Source: Gemmatimonadaceae bacterium (lineage in GTDB: Bacteria; Latescibacterota; UBA2968; UBA8231). Taken from it: a DNA stretch of 64,000 nucleotides. The position numbers and the translations under genes were made by a program. The stretch is from contig JAPOZM010000014.1 of assembly GCA_026706075.1 (NCBI GenBank), forward strand, positions 28,902 to 92,901, given 5' to 3'. This document shows, one piece after another, positions 26,901 to 34,603 of this stretch (position 1 is the stretch's first letter; every line of letters begins with the position of its first letter). The notes beneath the pieces are model-generated. The model saw only the letters and a list, made by a program, of their open reading frames with translations, was not told the origin of the DNA and ran no database searches.

Positions 26901-29900
26901 GGCGCGGGGGAAACGGCTATCGAGGTGACGGCCACGCTGGGCGATGGCAGCACCGCCCTGCTCACCGAGACACAGGTGAGCCTGTCCCTGTCGGGGACCG
27001 ACGAAGCCCTGGGCTCGGACTACGAGGCCTCGGACGTCACCATCACCGTCGCCGCCGGGGCTACCGGTGGCAGCGGCACCCTGACCCTGACGCTCAATGA
27101 CGACAACCTGGCCGAAGGGAACGAGACCATCGAGGTGGCCGGTGCGGCCGACGGGTTCACCGTCGAGTCGGCGTCGATCGGCATCACCGACAACGACGTG
27201 GCTCCCACCTCGATCGTCCTGGCCGTGGACAACAACACCTTTGACGAAGGTGACGGCGAGGCGAGCATCACCGTCACCGCCACCCTGGGCGACGGAAGCA
27301 CCGCCCTGCTCAGCGACACCGAGGTTGCTCTCGCGGTGGCCGAGAGCGATGACAATGCGGCCACAGGTGCCAGCCTCACCATCGCCGCCGGTGAGACCTC
27401 CACCAGCGGGTCCCTGTCGCTGACGCTCATCGAGGAGAACCTCGTCGACGGCGACAAGATCATCCTGCTCACCGGAAACGCCGCCGGCTTCAACATCGGC
27501 GACGTCGAGCTCACCGTCACCGACAACGACGTGGCTCCCACCACCATCACCCTTGAGGTGGACAACGATACCTTCGACGAGGGGGACGGTGAGACGAGCC
27601 TGACCGTCACCGCCACCCTGGGCGACGGAAGCACCGCCCTGTTGCACCATATCGACATCGACCTCGCCATAGCCGGGAGCGACGAGAACGGCGCGACCGG
27701 CGGCGCCGTGAGGATCGAGGAGCGCGAGACCGTCGGCAGTGCATCTCTGTCGCTGACGCTCGTCGATGAGAATCTCGTCGACGGAGACAAGACCATCACG
27801 CTCACGGGAACCGCCGACGGCTATGACATCGGTGACATCACGCTCACCGTCACCGACAACGACGTGGCTCCCACCGCCATCACTCTCAGCCTCAGCAGGG
27901 ACAGCCTCGACGAGAGCGACGGCGAGACGGCCATCACCGTGACCGCCGTCCTCGGCGACGGCGGTACCGCCCTGTTGAACGACACCCAGATCACCCTGTC
28001 CCTGTCGGGCACGGCCGAGGAGGGCACGGATTACACCGCTTCCGTGCCGTCGATCACGGTCGCGGCCACGGAGACCTCGGCCAGCGGCGTCCTGACACTG
28101 ACGCCGCCCCCCGAGCTCGTCCCCGAGTATGACGAGACCGTCGTGGTCGAGGGCTCCGCGTCCGGATTCACCATCTCGTCGGTGACGATCACGATCACCG
28201 ATGACGACGATGAGCCGGTTGTGGTGACTCCCATCCCCGACATGACCCTGTATGTCGGCGGGGCTGACGGCGTCGTCGACCTGTCGGACAAGTTCCGTGG
28301 TCTCGACATGGCCTTCACCGCCACCTCGTCGAACCCGGGCGTCGCCACGGTTGCAGTCAACGGATCCCAGGTAACGGTCTCGCCGGTGATCGAGGGCTCG
28401 TCCTCGATCGCGGTGACCGCCATGAACACCATCGGTCCCGACGCGTCCCAGAGCTTTGCGGTGACCGTGATCACGGAACCGAATGAGACGCAGATCGTCA
28501 GCGACGCCCTGGCGGCGATCGGCCGGACCACGCTCGCGAGTGTATCCTCGGCCATCGGTACGCGCTTCGCTGCCAGGCCGGCTTCGTCAATGATGAAGCT
28601 GGCCGGCTACTCCCTCCTGGACCAGGGGGGTGCTTCGCACCTCGGGGCAGGCAGTCTTGGCTTGCAGAACGAGTTGCGGTATGCGCTGGGCTCGCGGAAC
28701 GAGATGTCGTGGCAGCAGGCCTTGCGCAACACCTCCTTCGCGGTTCCCATGGGTGAGTCCGGCGGTGGGTCCGATCCGAACCTGCCCAACTGGACCGTTT
28801 GGGGGCTCGGTGACTATAACATGTTCGAGGGGACGCCGGACTACGGCAGCCACAGCGGCACCGTGACCTCGGTCTACCTGGGGGCCGACAAGCGCGTGTC
28901 CGCGACCGGCCAGTTCGGCGTGGCGGTCTCTTACAGCATGGGAGAGACCGACTACGACTTCGCGGGTGACGGCGCCAGCGGCTCGGGTGCCTTGACCACG
29001 GTCGTCACGAGCGTCTACCCGTATCTGCGTGTCGCGCCCACCAGGGGAACGGACATCTGGGCCATCGGTGGCGTAGGCATGGGTACCGCGGAGAACGATC
29101 GCGGCGTCACCGGCACCCTGGAGGAGAGCGATCTGACCATGGGCCTGGGGGTCCTCGGAGCCAGACGGTCCCTGGGCAACATGGGCGGATTGGACATGGC
29201 CCTGCGGGGCGACGCCGGCATGGTGAATCTCTCCACGGCCGAAGGGGAAGGCGTCATCGCCGACCAGGCCGTGGAGGCCCAACGCTTCCGTCTGGGAGTC
29301 GAGGGAGCACACACCTTCCAGATGAGCAGTTGCGCGAAGGTGACCCCCTACGGCGAGGTGAGCGGGCGCTTTGACGGCGGCGACGGTCAGACCGGCGGCG
29401 GACTCGAGGCTGCGGGCGGTCTGCGCTACGAGTGCCCGAGGTCACGTTTCCGCCTCGAGGCCCGGGGCCGCGTCCTGGCGCTGAATTCCGAGTACAGCGA
29501 GACCGGCGGCAGCGTCATGGCCAGCTACTCGCCGGGTGCGGACGGCCTTGGCCTGTCCATGGCGCTGGCTCCCCACTGGGGTGCCGGCAGCGGTGGAGCC
29601 CAGGCCCTGTGGCGTGACGATGCCTTCCGGACGATCGGCCATCTCGGATCGATGAGGGATGACTGGCGCATGGACGCGCAGGTCGGCTACGGCATGCGGC
29701 TCCAGCAGGTGCCGGGTGTGGTCACACCCTTCGCCCTGCTCGGTCCCGCTGGGGCTGGTTCGCAGATGCGCCTCGGGGTCCGCTTCGAAGGCCTGAGAGG
29801 TACCGCTTTCGAAGTGATGAATCTCGATGTATCCGCGGGCCGAATCGACCGCCGTCAGGCCGAGAACCGGGTCGACGTAAGGGGCGCGATGCACTTCTAG
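23901..29900 (+). CDS. Giant surface protein: FN3-like domain, 11 Calx-beta-like repeats, autotransporter-type barrel
   Basis: A 1999-aa exported protein. Signal peptide at residues 1-29 (ends ATAQ). About 35-155 is an FN3-like domain. About 156-1438 holds 11 repeats of roughly 110-117 residues, each opening PTSI.L.V and closing LTDNDV, as in Calx-beta domains that can bind Ca2+. About 1440-1530 is an Ig-like domain with VTPIPDMTLYVGG. The last 370 residues (from about 1625) form an autotransporter-like beta-barrel ending in AMHF with terminal Phe. AAAGGA at about 23887-23892 is the ribosome site. Type V secretion or a fused OmpA/porin-type barrel are both possible. Role likely adhesion or surface layer; no partner genes are adjacent. 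Confidence 0.85.
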   Translation: MSHSRGLIGRLIPIGLSTFLWTSLPATAQVAGEAERTPESVTGVRAEINAEGTGITVSWELSDSDRISSVPVGTGDFTSGGSFAGINGVDDYLIYRQGADDAEPMLVGSVNAGINTFVDESFTVGTTYTYSVTATPPAGDNESEPAVADAPVDVGPPPAVTLTVDRTNLGEGDGVAAVTVTATLDRAWAINTPVEVSISDAGTAEQAEGRDYTAESPETITIAAGETQASTILSISLNDDNLAEGDTPETIIVEGASAVTAGATVTPVDLEVTGTELTVTDNDVAPTSIALTVGTSSVDEGAGETAVEVTATLGDGSTALIVDTQVTVSLSGTDEALGPDYVAEELTFTVPAEQTAASGTLTLTPNDDNLAGEGDETIEVAGAADGFTVESAAITLTDNDVVPTSITLAVDTATLDEGAGETAINVTATLGDGSTALITETSVTLSLSGTDEALGPDYSANDVTITVAPGATDGSGTLTLTPNDDNLAGEGDETIEVAGAADGFTVESAAITLTDNDVVPTSISLAVDTATLDEGAGETAINVTATLGDDSTALITDTQVALSLSGTHVDLGPDYEDVEVTVTVAAGATNGSGTLPLTPIDDILAGEGDETIEVAGAADGFTVASAMITLTDNDVVPTSITLSVDPGSLDEGAGDTAVDVTATLGDGSTALLTETEVVLSLSGTHEVLGADYTAADVTITVAPGATDGSGSVSISVVDDNLAEGDETIEISGAAEGFEVQSTSLGLTDNDVAPTSITLSVNTATLGEDAGETAVEVTATLGDGSTALLTATQVALSVSGTDEALGSDYEAVEITIAVAAGETAGSGTLTLTPNDDNLAEGDETIEVAGAADGFTVESASIGLTDNDVPPTSITLSVADPASLAEGAGETAIEVTATLGDGSTALLTETQVTLSLSGTDEALGPDYTASEVTITVAAGATAGSGSVAISVVDDNLAEGDETIEVSGAAEGFAVESTTVNLIDDDAAPTSISLAVDTGSLDEGAGETAIEVTATLGDGSTALLTETQVSLSLSGTDEALGSDYEASDVTITVAAGATGGSGTLTLTLNDDNLAEGNETIEVAGAADGFTVESASIGITDNDVAPTSIVLAVDNNTFDEGDGEASITVTATLGDGSTALLSDTEVALAVAESDDNAATGASLTIAAGETSTSGSLSLTLIEENLVDGDKIILLTGNAAGFNIGDVELTVTDNDVAPTTITLEVDNDTFDEGDGETSLTVTATLGDGSTALLHHIDIDLAIAGSDENGATGGAVRIEERETVGSASLSLTLVDENLVDGDKTITLTGTADGYDIGDITLTVTDNDVAPTAITLSLSRDSLDESDGETAITVTAVLGDGGTALLNDTQITLSLSGTAEEGTDYTASVPSITVAATETSASGVLTLTPPPELVPEYDETVVVEGSASGFTISSVTITITDDDDEPVVVTPIPDMTLYVGGADGVVDLSDKFRGLDMAFTATSSNPGVATVAVNGSQVTVSPVIEGSSSIAVTAMNTIGPDASQSFAVTVITEPNETQIVSDALAAIGRTTLASVSSAIGTRFAARPASSMMKLAGYSLLDQGGASHLGAGSLGLQNELRYALGSRNEMSWQQALRNTSFAVPMGESGGGSDPNLPNWTVWGLGDYNMFEGTPDYGSHSGTVTSVYLGADKRVSATGQFGVAVSYSMGETDYDFAGDGASGSGALTTVVTSVYPYLRVAPTRGTDIWAIGGVGMGTAENDRGVTGTLEESDLTMGLGVLGARRSLGNMGGLDMALRGDAGMVNLSTAEGEGVIADQAVEAQRFRLGVEGAHTFQMSSCAKVTPYGEVSGRFDGGDGQTGGGLEAAGGLRYECPRSRFRLEARGRVLALNSEYSETGGSVMASYSPGADGLGLSMALAPHWGAGSGGAQALWRDDAFRTIGHLGSMRDDWRMDAQVGYGMRLQQVPGVVTPFALLGPAGAGSQMRLGVRFEGLRGTAFEVMNLDVSAGRIDRRQAENRVDVRGAMHF
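24370..28215 (+). repeat. Eleven tandem in-frame repeats of about 330-350 bases
   Basis: The Calx-beta-like units start at about 24370, 24752, 25106, 25457, 25805, 26155, 26503, 26851, 27199, 27532 and 27865. Units 2 to 8 are most alike. A stretch of about 120 bases near 24992-25111 recurs almost exactly at 25343-25462, a 351-base offset, so homologous recombination could change copy number. Confidence 0.9.
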
Positions 29901-29920
29901 ACGCGCGCCCGTCCAACACC

Positions 29921-29972
29921 AGAGAGACCCCTCGAGGGAGCAGTGATACTGTCCCTCGAGGGGTCTCTCTTT
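29921..29972 (+). terminator. Very strong rho-independent terminator of the giant gene
   Basis: A 19-bp perfect inverted repeat, arms 29921-29939 and 29952-29970, is extended inward by a CAGT/ACTG pair with a three-base loop, and ends in a short T tract. It begins 21 bases after the stop codon. No comparable hairpin occurs elsewhere in the window. Confidence 0.9.
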
Positions 29973-30012
29973 GGTACGAGCCTCACCATGGACGGCTCGC
30001 TCTGCTCTACGG

Positions 30013-30351
30013 CTAACCGGCCGCGCCTGGCTCCGGCTCCAGACGGGCAATAATCCCCGCCGCCATGGAGCCCGTCCGTACTCCCACCACCGATGCATCC
30101 TGGCGCCCCATGGCGGCCGTCAAGGGCTCCAGGGAGGGACAGCGGACCACCCGCACTCCGGCTCTCTGCAAGCGGGAGAGCTCCTCCTGAGTGTTCGCCG
30201 ATACGGAAGCCGCCAGGAATACCAGGGCGAGATCCCCGGTCCTCCGCACCGCGGACAGTCCCACAACGACGGCCCCCGAACGCGCTCCCAGCCCGATCAG
30301 GTTGGAGGCCCGGGCAACGACCTGAGAGTCGACCTCCTCCAAGTCTGGCAT
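30013..30351 (-). CDS. Ribosomal L7Ae/L30e-like protein (YlxQ-type)
   Basis: A small 112-aa protein of the L7Ae/L30e/S12e/Gadd45 family, expected to bind kink-turn RNA. The family pattern is visible: SNLIGLGARSGAVVVGLSAV, DLALVFLAASVSANTQEEL, VRVVRCPSLEPLTAAMGR and ASVVGVRTGSMAAGI. YlxQ proteins normally sit in the nusA-infB operon; here it follows a Gfo/Idh/MocA dehydrogenase. The ATG at 30351 is four bases after that gene's stop, whose TAG overlaps the ribosome site TAGGAGG with unusually tight spacing, so reinitiation is likely. Confidence 0.75.
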   Translation of the reverse strand: MPDLEEVDSQVVARASNLIGLGARSGAVVVGLSAVRRTGDLALVFLAASVSANTQEELSRLQRAGVRVVRCPSLEPLTAAMGRQDASVVGVRTGSMAAGIIARLEPEPGAAG

Positions 30352-30355
30352 CCTC

Positions 30356-31372
30356 CTACTTGAAGGCCGGTCTCACCGGCATGCCGCCCTTGCGCCTGGC
30401 CGAGAGGTTAGCCGCCTCCAGCACGCCGATGACCCGCGCCGCCGACTCCGGGGTCACCGCGAGGGCGGCCCTGCCCTGAAGGTGGCGCTTCACGTTCTCG
30501 TAGTAGGCGTCCCAGTTGGAGGCGGGAGGGGTAAGGCGCGTCTCCATCTGGCGGCCATTCACCAGCGCCTTCACCAGGTAGGCACCGTCGGCCGCCGCTT
30601 CGATCGATCCCCGGTCGCCGAGGATCCGCCACTTCGGCCGTGAGGACATGGCCAGATTGGAGATCACCAGGTGGGCCAGGCAGCCCCCATTGAACTTGAG
30701 GGTGTACTCGGAGTGGTCCTCGTTCGTATAGTCCTCCCATTCCGTGCACTTCACCTGGTAACCGCTCACCCAGTCGATCTCGTCCCTCACCAGTCCCAGG
30801 ATCCAGTCCGTAAAGTGGGCGCCCCAGTCATAGATCGCTCCGCCGGAGATCGTCCTGTCCGCCCGCCACCAGGCCGGTTGTCGGCCGTAGCCTCCGAACC
30901 CGGCTTCCAGGCGGAAGACCCGGCCGATGATCCTCTCCTCCTGGATCAATTCCCGCAGGAGCAGGAAGTCCCCATCCCACCGGCGGTTGTGGAAGGTGGA
31001 GAGCATCACCCGGTTGCGGCGAGCCGCCGCCAGCATCGCCTTCACCTCTCGGGAGGTGACCGCCATCGGTTTTTCGCACACGGCCCCGACCTTGGCATCG
31101 AGAACCTGCAAGGCCAGCTTTGCGTGGGTATTGTGGGGCGTGATGATGGCCACGAGGTCGAGGTCGGAGTGGCGCAGCATGCCTCCCGGACGGGCATAGG
31201 TGGCAATCCCCGGAAAGTCCTGCTCCGCCGCCTTGCGGCGCTCGGGTTCCAGATCGCAGACCGCGACGGCCTCCATGCCTGCCTTCTCCATCGACGAGAG
31301 ATGGGCGCGGCCCATGTTGAAGGCGCCTCCGTATCCGATCACCCCGCAGCGCAAGCCTGTCTTCGATGCCAT
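30356..31372 (-). CDS. Gfo/Idh/MocA family oxidoreductase
   Basis: NAD(P)-dependent sugar or polyol dehydrogenase, 338 aa. The Rossmann part begins RCGVIGYGGAFNMGRAHL and has DLDLVAIITPHNTHAKLAL, then the catalytic-lysine motif CEKPMAV. The C-terminal domain has GGAIYDWGAHFTDWILGL, with the family's Asp/His pair. The ATG at 31372 has AGGAG six bases upstream; the longer frame to 31483 overlaps the divergent promoter region. The downstream neighbour on the same strand is the L7Ae-like gene. Substrate not predictable; two other family members are in the window. Confidence 0.92.
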   Translation of the reverse strand: MASKTGLRCGVIGYGGAFNMGRAHLSSMEKAGMEAVAVCDLEPERRKAAEQDFPGIATYARPGGMLRHSDLDLVAIITPHNTHAKLALQVLDAKVGAVCEKPMAVTSREVKAMLAAARRNRVMLSTFHNRRWDGDFLLLRELIQEERIIGRVFRLEAGFGGYGRQPAWWRADRTISGGAIYDWGAHFTDWILGLVRDEIDWVSGYQVKCTEWEDYTNEDHSEYTLKFNGGCLAHLVISNLAMSSRPKWRILGDRGSIEAAADGAYLVKALVNGRQMETRLTPPASNWDAYYENVKRHLQGRAALAVTPESAARVIGVLEAANLSARRKGGMPVRPAFK

Positions 31373-31487
31373 CCACGACTCCTGATCTCTTTGGGGAACG
31401 GCCAGGTCCACCGTTGGTAGGAAGGGGAATCCTCCCCGGGCCGTCAATCGGAGACTCGCAGGTCCACGCCGACGAGAGCCCACCCCG

Positions 31488-32468
31488 TTGCCGCGAGCAG
31501 AGGATCACCACCTGAACCTCCTCCCGGGAGCCTTCCGGCTCGAGGCCGACCTGGCCGAGGCCCTGCGCGAAGACCGCCTCCACTCCCTTCTGTTGGTCCA
31601 CATCCAGACCCTGGAAGGGGACGATGACGGAGGAGCAGGTCTCCGGAGCCTGGCCCCGGGTTCTTCCGGGGCCGCCTACCGCCTCGGCGGGTCCAACTTC
31701 GCCCTGCTCAACCCCTCCTTCGAGCGGGTCTCGAGGCAGCCCCTGCCCGACGGCATGTGCGGGGGCGGAGTGGTCGTCGACCCGGCCTGGTTGACGCCCG
31801 CAGAGGAGACGGGGCGTCTGCTCCTGCGTGCCGCTTCGCGGCTCCTGGCTCTCTCCAGGCAGCTGGGCTGCAGCCGGATTCTCTGGATCCGGGAGGAGGA
31901 CGCCGGGGCCTCGGACCCGGGTGGAGTGGCCGAAGACATGTTCCGGGACCTGGCCCGGCTCAACGCCTCCAGAGCCCGGCAACTGGAGATCGACTCCCGT
32001 GTGGACCCCCTCACGGGCCTGCACAACCGGAGGGGATTCGACGAGATCTTTGGCCGGATGGTCGCCACCTCGCGGCGCTCCAACCGCCCCCTGGCCCTGT
32101 TGTTCCTGGACTGCGACACCCTCAAGGAGATCAACGACGAGGGCGGACACGAGGCCGGGGACCGCTTCATCCTCGCCCTGGCCAGGGTCCTGCGCAGTGT
32201 GGTTCGGCGTTCCGACGTCATCGTTCGCTGGGGTGCGGACGAGTTCGCCGTCGCCCTCGAAGGCAGCGACCCCGCCAAGGCCAGGGCCCTGGCCGAACGC
32301 CTGCGCAGCGAGGTGGAGGACCGCACGGAGGGCACGGTCTCCATCGGGATCTACAGCGGGGTGCCGGCCGACGCCGCCGAAGCCGTGGCCACGGCGGACG
32401 CCGCCATGTACGAGGCCAAAGGGATGGGCAGAAACGTCGTCGTCACCCGCCGCGGGAGCCCCGGGTAA
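31488..32468 (+). CDS. GGDEF-domain protein, probable diguanylate cyclase (GADEF variant)
   Basis: A 326-aa cytoplasmic signalling protein. The N-terminal 170 residues have no recognised sensor domain. A GGDEF domain follows: DPLTGLHNRRGFDEIF, ALLFLDCDTLKEINDEGGHEAGD and RWGADEFAVAL, then ATADAAMYEAKGMGRNVVV. The signature reads GADEF rather than GGDEF, a variant active in some cyclases. No I-site RxxD was found directly upstream. The only reasonable start is TTG at 31488 with a weak ribosome site. It is divergent from the Gfo/Idh/MocA gene and convergent with the lactonase gene 30 bases downstream. Confidence 0.85.
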   Translation: MPRAEDHHLNLLPGAFRLEADLAEALREDRLHSLLLVHIQTLEGDDDGGAGLRSLAPGSSGAAYRLGGSNFALLNPSFERVSRQPLPDGMCGGGVVVDPAWLTPAEETGRLLLRAASRLLALSRQLGCSRILWIREEDAGASDPGGVAEDMFRDLARLNASRARQLEIDSRVDPLTGLHNRRGFDEIFGRMVATSRRSNRPLALLFLDCDTLKEINDEGGHEAGDRFILALARVLRSVVRRSDVIVRWGADEFAVALEGSDPAKARALAERLRSEVEDRTEGTVSIGIYSGVPADAAEAVATADAAMYEAKGMGRNVVVTRRGSPG

Positions 32469-32498
32469 GGCGATCGATCCGGTCCGGAGCGGACGAGG

Positions 32499-33584
32499 CT
32501 ACCCGTGGAGCATGGTCACGCAGACCGGCTTCGGGACTCTCGCCCGCACTCCGGTGGGGGTGAGGCCCCCCGAGTCACCATCGATGCGGAACACGCTCAC
32601 GCAGTCGCTCTCGAAATTCGCCGCCAGCAGGCAGCGCGCCGTGGGATCGATGCCCAGGTTCCAGGGCCAGCTCCCCTGGGCCGGTTGGTGACCGACGATC
32701 TCGACGCAGCCGGTGGCCTCTTCCACCGCGAAGACGGCGATGCTGTCATGGCCGCGGTTGGAGGTGTATAGGAAGCGCCCCGAGGGCAGGATCTTGACGT
32801 CGGCGGCGTGGTTGTGTCCGTCGAATCCGGGGGGCAGGGCCGGGACCGTCTGCCGCTCGGTGAGCCGCCCCTCCTCCGGGTCCCAGTCGAAGACCGAGAG
32901 AGTGGTGTCCAGCTCGTTGAGCACGTAGGCGACGGACCGCCGGGGATGGAAGGCGATATGCCTCGGCCCCGCCCCCGGCGCGCTGGAAGCCGCGGGAGGA
33001 TCGGCCGGCCTGAGGCCTCCCCCTCCCGTGAGCCCGTAAACCCTGACCTCGTCGGTTCCCAGGTCGGCGGCCAGGGCCCAGCGCCCGCTGGGGTCCAGAA
33101 CCATGCAGTGCACGTGCGGTCCCTCCTGGCGCTCCTCGTCGACGCTCGATCCCTCGTGCTGCACCGTCGCTACCGCAGGGCCGAGTCCTCCGGCCTCGAT
33201 GGGCAGGACGGCGACGCTGCCGGAGTTGTAGTTGCCGGTCAGCAGGAACCGCCCCTCGCGGTCGAAGTCGATGTAGCACGGCAGGGTGCCCCCCGAAGGC
33301 TGGCGGCCGAGGAAGCTCAGGCTGCCCGTCGAAGGGTCTATGTCGAAGGCGCTCACCGCCCCCTGCCCGACGCCGTCGCACTCGTCGAGAGCGTTGGCGG
33401 CGTAGAGCCGCCGGCCGGCGGCGTCGACGCGCACGAAGAAGGGGGTCGGCACGCCCGGCGTTCGGCCCGCCGGCTCCAGGGAACCCGAGGCCGGATCGAG
33501 GAGGAAGTGATAGATCCCTTTCTCGGGATCCTCGTTGTAGGTGCCCACGTACACGAGAACCCTGGCGTTGGAATCGGCTGGCAT
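32499..33584 (-). CDS. Lactonase family beta-propeller protein (6-phosphogluconolactonase-like)
   Basis: A 361-aa seven-bladed propeller of the YbhE/Pgl lactonase family, which hydrolyses 6-phosphogluconolactone or related lactones. Typical blocks are VYVGTYNEDPEKGIYHF at the start, FVRVDAAGRRLYAANA, GRFLLTGNYNSGSVAVLPI, GPHVHCMVLDPSGRWALAADLG, GAGPRHIAFHP and FLYTSNRGHDSIAVF. No signal peptide, so cytoplasmic. ATG at 33584 is the first in-frame start; rc of the preceding bases shows GAGGGAGG-like purine run nearby. It may act on lactones made by the neighbouring sugar dehydrogenases. Confidence 0.88.
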   Translation of the reverse strand: MPADSNARVLVYVGTYNEDPEKGIYHFLLDPASGSLEPAGRTPGVPTPFFVRVDAAGRRLYAANALDECDGVGQGAVSAFDIDPSTGSLSFLGRQPSGGTLPCYIDFDREGRFLLTGNYNSGSVAVLPIEAGGLGPAVATVQHEGSSVDEERQEGPHVHCMVLDPSGRWALAADLGTDEVRVYGLTGGGGLRPADPPAASSAPGAGPRHIAFHPRRSVAYVLNELDTTLSVFDWDPEEGRLTERQTVPALPPGFDGHNHAADVKILPSGRFLYTSNRGHDSIAVFAVEEATGCVEIVGHQPAQGSWPWNLGIDPTARCLLAANFESDCVSVFRIDGDSGGLTPTGVRARVPKPVCVTMLHG

Positions 33585-33747
33585 CGTTTATCCTCCCTCG
33601 AATCTCCGCGGGACCGACATCTCTCCTTGCGTCCCCACGGACCTGCGGCGCACCTTAGGCACTGGTCGGCCGCTCCTTTCCCGTGAGCGGACTTCGAATC
33701 AACGCCGCCTGCCTTGCAGGGGTCAACTCTACAGCCGGAGAGATGTC

Positions 33748-34584
33748 ATGCCGAATGTCCTGAGTGACGCGGCCGTCGAGCAGTATCACCGCGACGGGTA
33801 CTACTTCCCCGTGCAGGTCCTCGAGCCGGCGGGGGTCGCCGAGAATCGGGGCCGCTTGCAGGCCTTCGAGGCCGCCCAGGGAGAGCCGATCTCCGGCGCC
33901 CAACGCAGCAAGTCCCACCTGCTCTTCCGCTGGGTCGACGACCTGATGCGGCTGCCGGCCATCCTCGATGCCGTGGAGGACCTGATCGGGCCGGACCTGC
34001 TCTGCTGGAACACCCTGTTCTGGATCAAGGAGTCGGGCAGCGAGAGCTTCGTCTCCTGGCACCAGGACCTGCGCTACTGGGGCCTGGACACGGACGACCT
34101 GGTGACCGTCTGGCTGGCCCTGTCCCCGGCTACCCTCGATAGCGGATGCATGCGCGTCCTGCCGGGCAGCCACCGCGGGGACATGATGCAGCACAAGGAC
34201 GAGTACAAGCCCGACAACCTCCTCACCCGGGGCCAGGAGATCGCCGTCGAGGTGGACGAGTCCCGGACCGTGGCCATGCCCCTGCAGGCCGGCCAGGTGT
34301 CGCTGCACAACGTGCGGCTGGCCCACGCCTCGGGCCCCAATCGCTCGCCGGACCGGCGCATCGGCCTGTCCCTGCACTACATGCCCACGAGCACCCGCCA
34401 GATGGTCGGCGAGTGGGACAGCGCCGCCCTGGTACGGGGAGAGGACCGGTACGGCCACTTCACCCATGCGCCGAGGCCCGAGAGGGACTTCGACCCGGTG
34501 GCCGTCGAGTTCCACGAGCGCGCTACCGCGGCGGTGCGCAAGGTCCTCTTCGAGGGAGCCGAGAGGGTTCGCCCAACGATCTGA
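33748..34584 (+). CDS. Phytanoyl-CoA dioxygenase (PhyH) family protein, canonical type
   Basis: Fe(II)/2-oxoglutarate-dependent oxygenase of 278 aa. The facial-triad motif HxD is present as SWHQDLRYWG, and the distal His with the 2-oxoglutarate Arg appears as LAHASGPNRSPDRRIGLSL. A PGSH block (MRVLPGSHRGD) lies between. The ATG at 33748 has GGAGAG at 33737-33742; the longer open frame from 33541 runs into the divergent lactonase gene. Substrate unknown; family members hydroxylate fatty acyls, amino-acid derivatives and natural products. The next gene converges 20 bases downstream and is a different PhyH type. Confidence 0.9.
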   Translation: MPNVLSDAAVEQYHRDGYYFPVQVLEPAGVAENRGRLQAFEAAQGEPISGAQRSKSHLLFRWVDDLMRLPAILDAVEDLIGPDLLCWNTLFWIKESGSESFVSWHQDLRYWGLDTDDLVTVWLALSPATLDSGCMRVLPGSHRGDMMQHKDEYKPDNLLTRGQEIAVEVDESRTVAMPLQAGQVSLHNVRLAHASGPNRSPDRRIGLSLHYMPTSTRQMVGEWDSAALVRGEDRYGHFTHAPRPERDFDPVAVEFHERATAAVRKVLFEGAERVRPTI

Positions 34585-34603
34585 GGGCCTCCAGGACAGG
34601 GGC

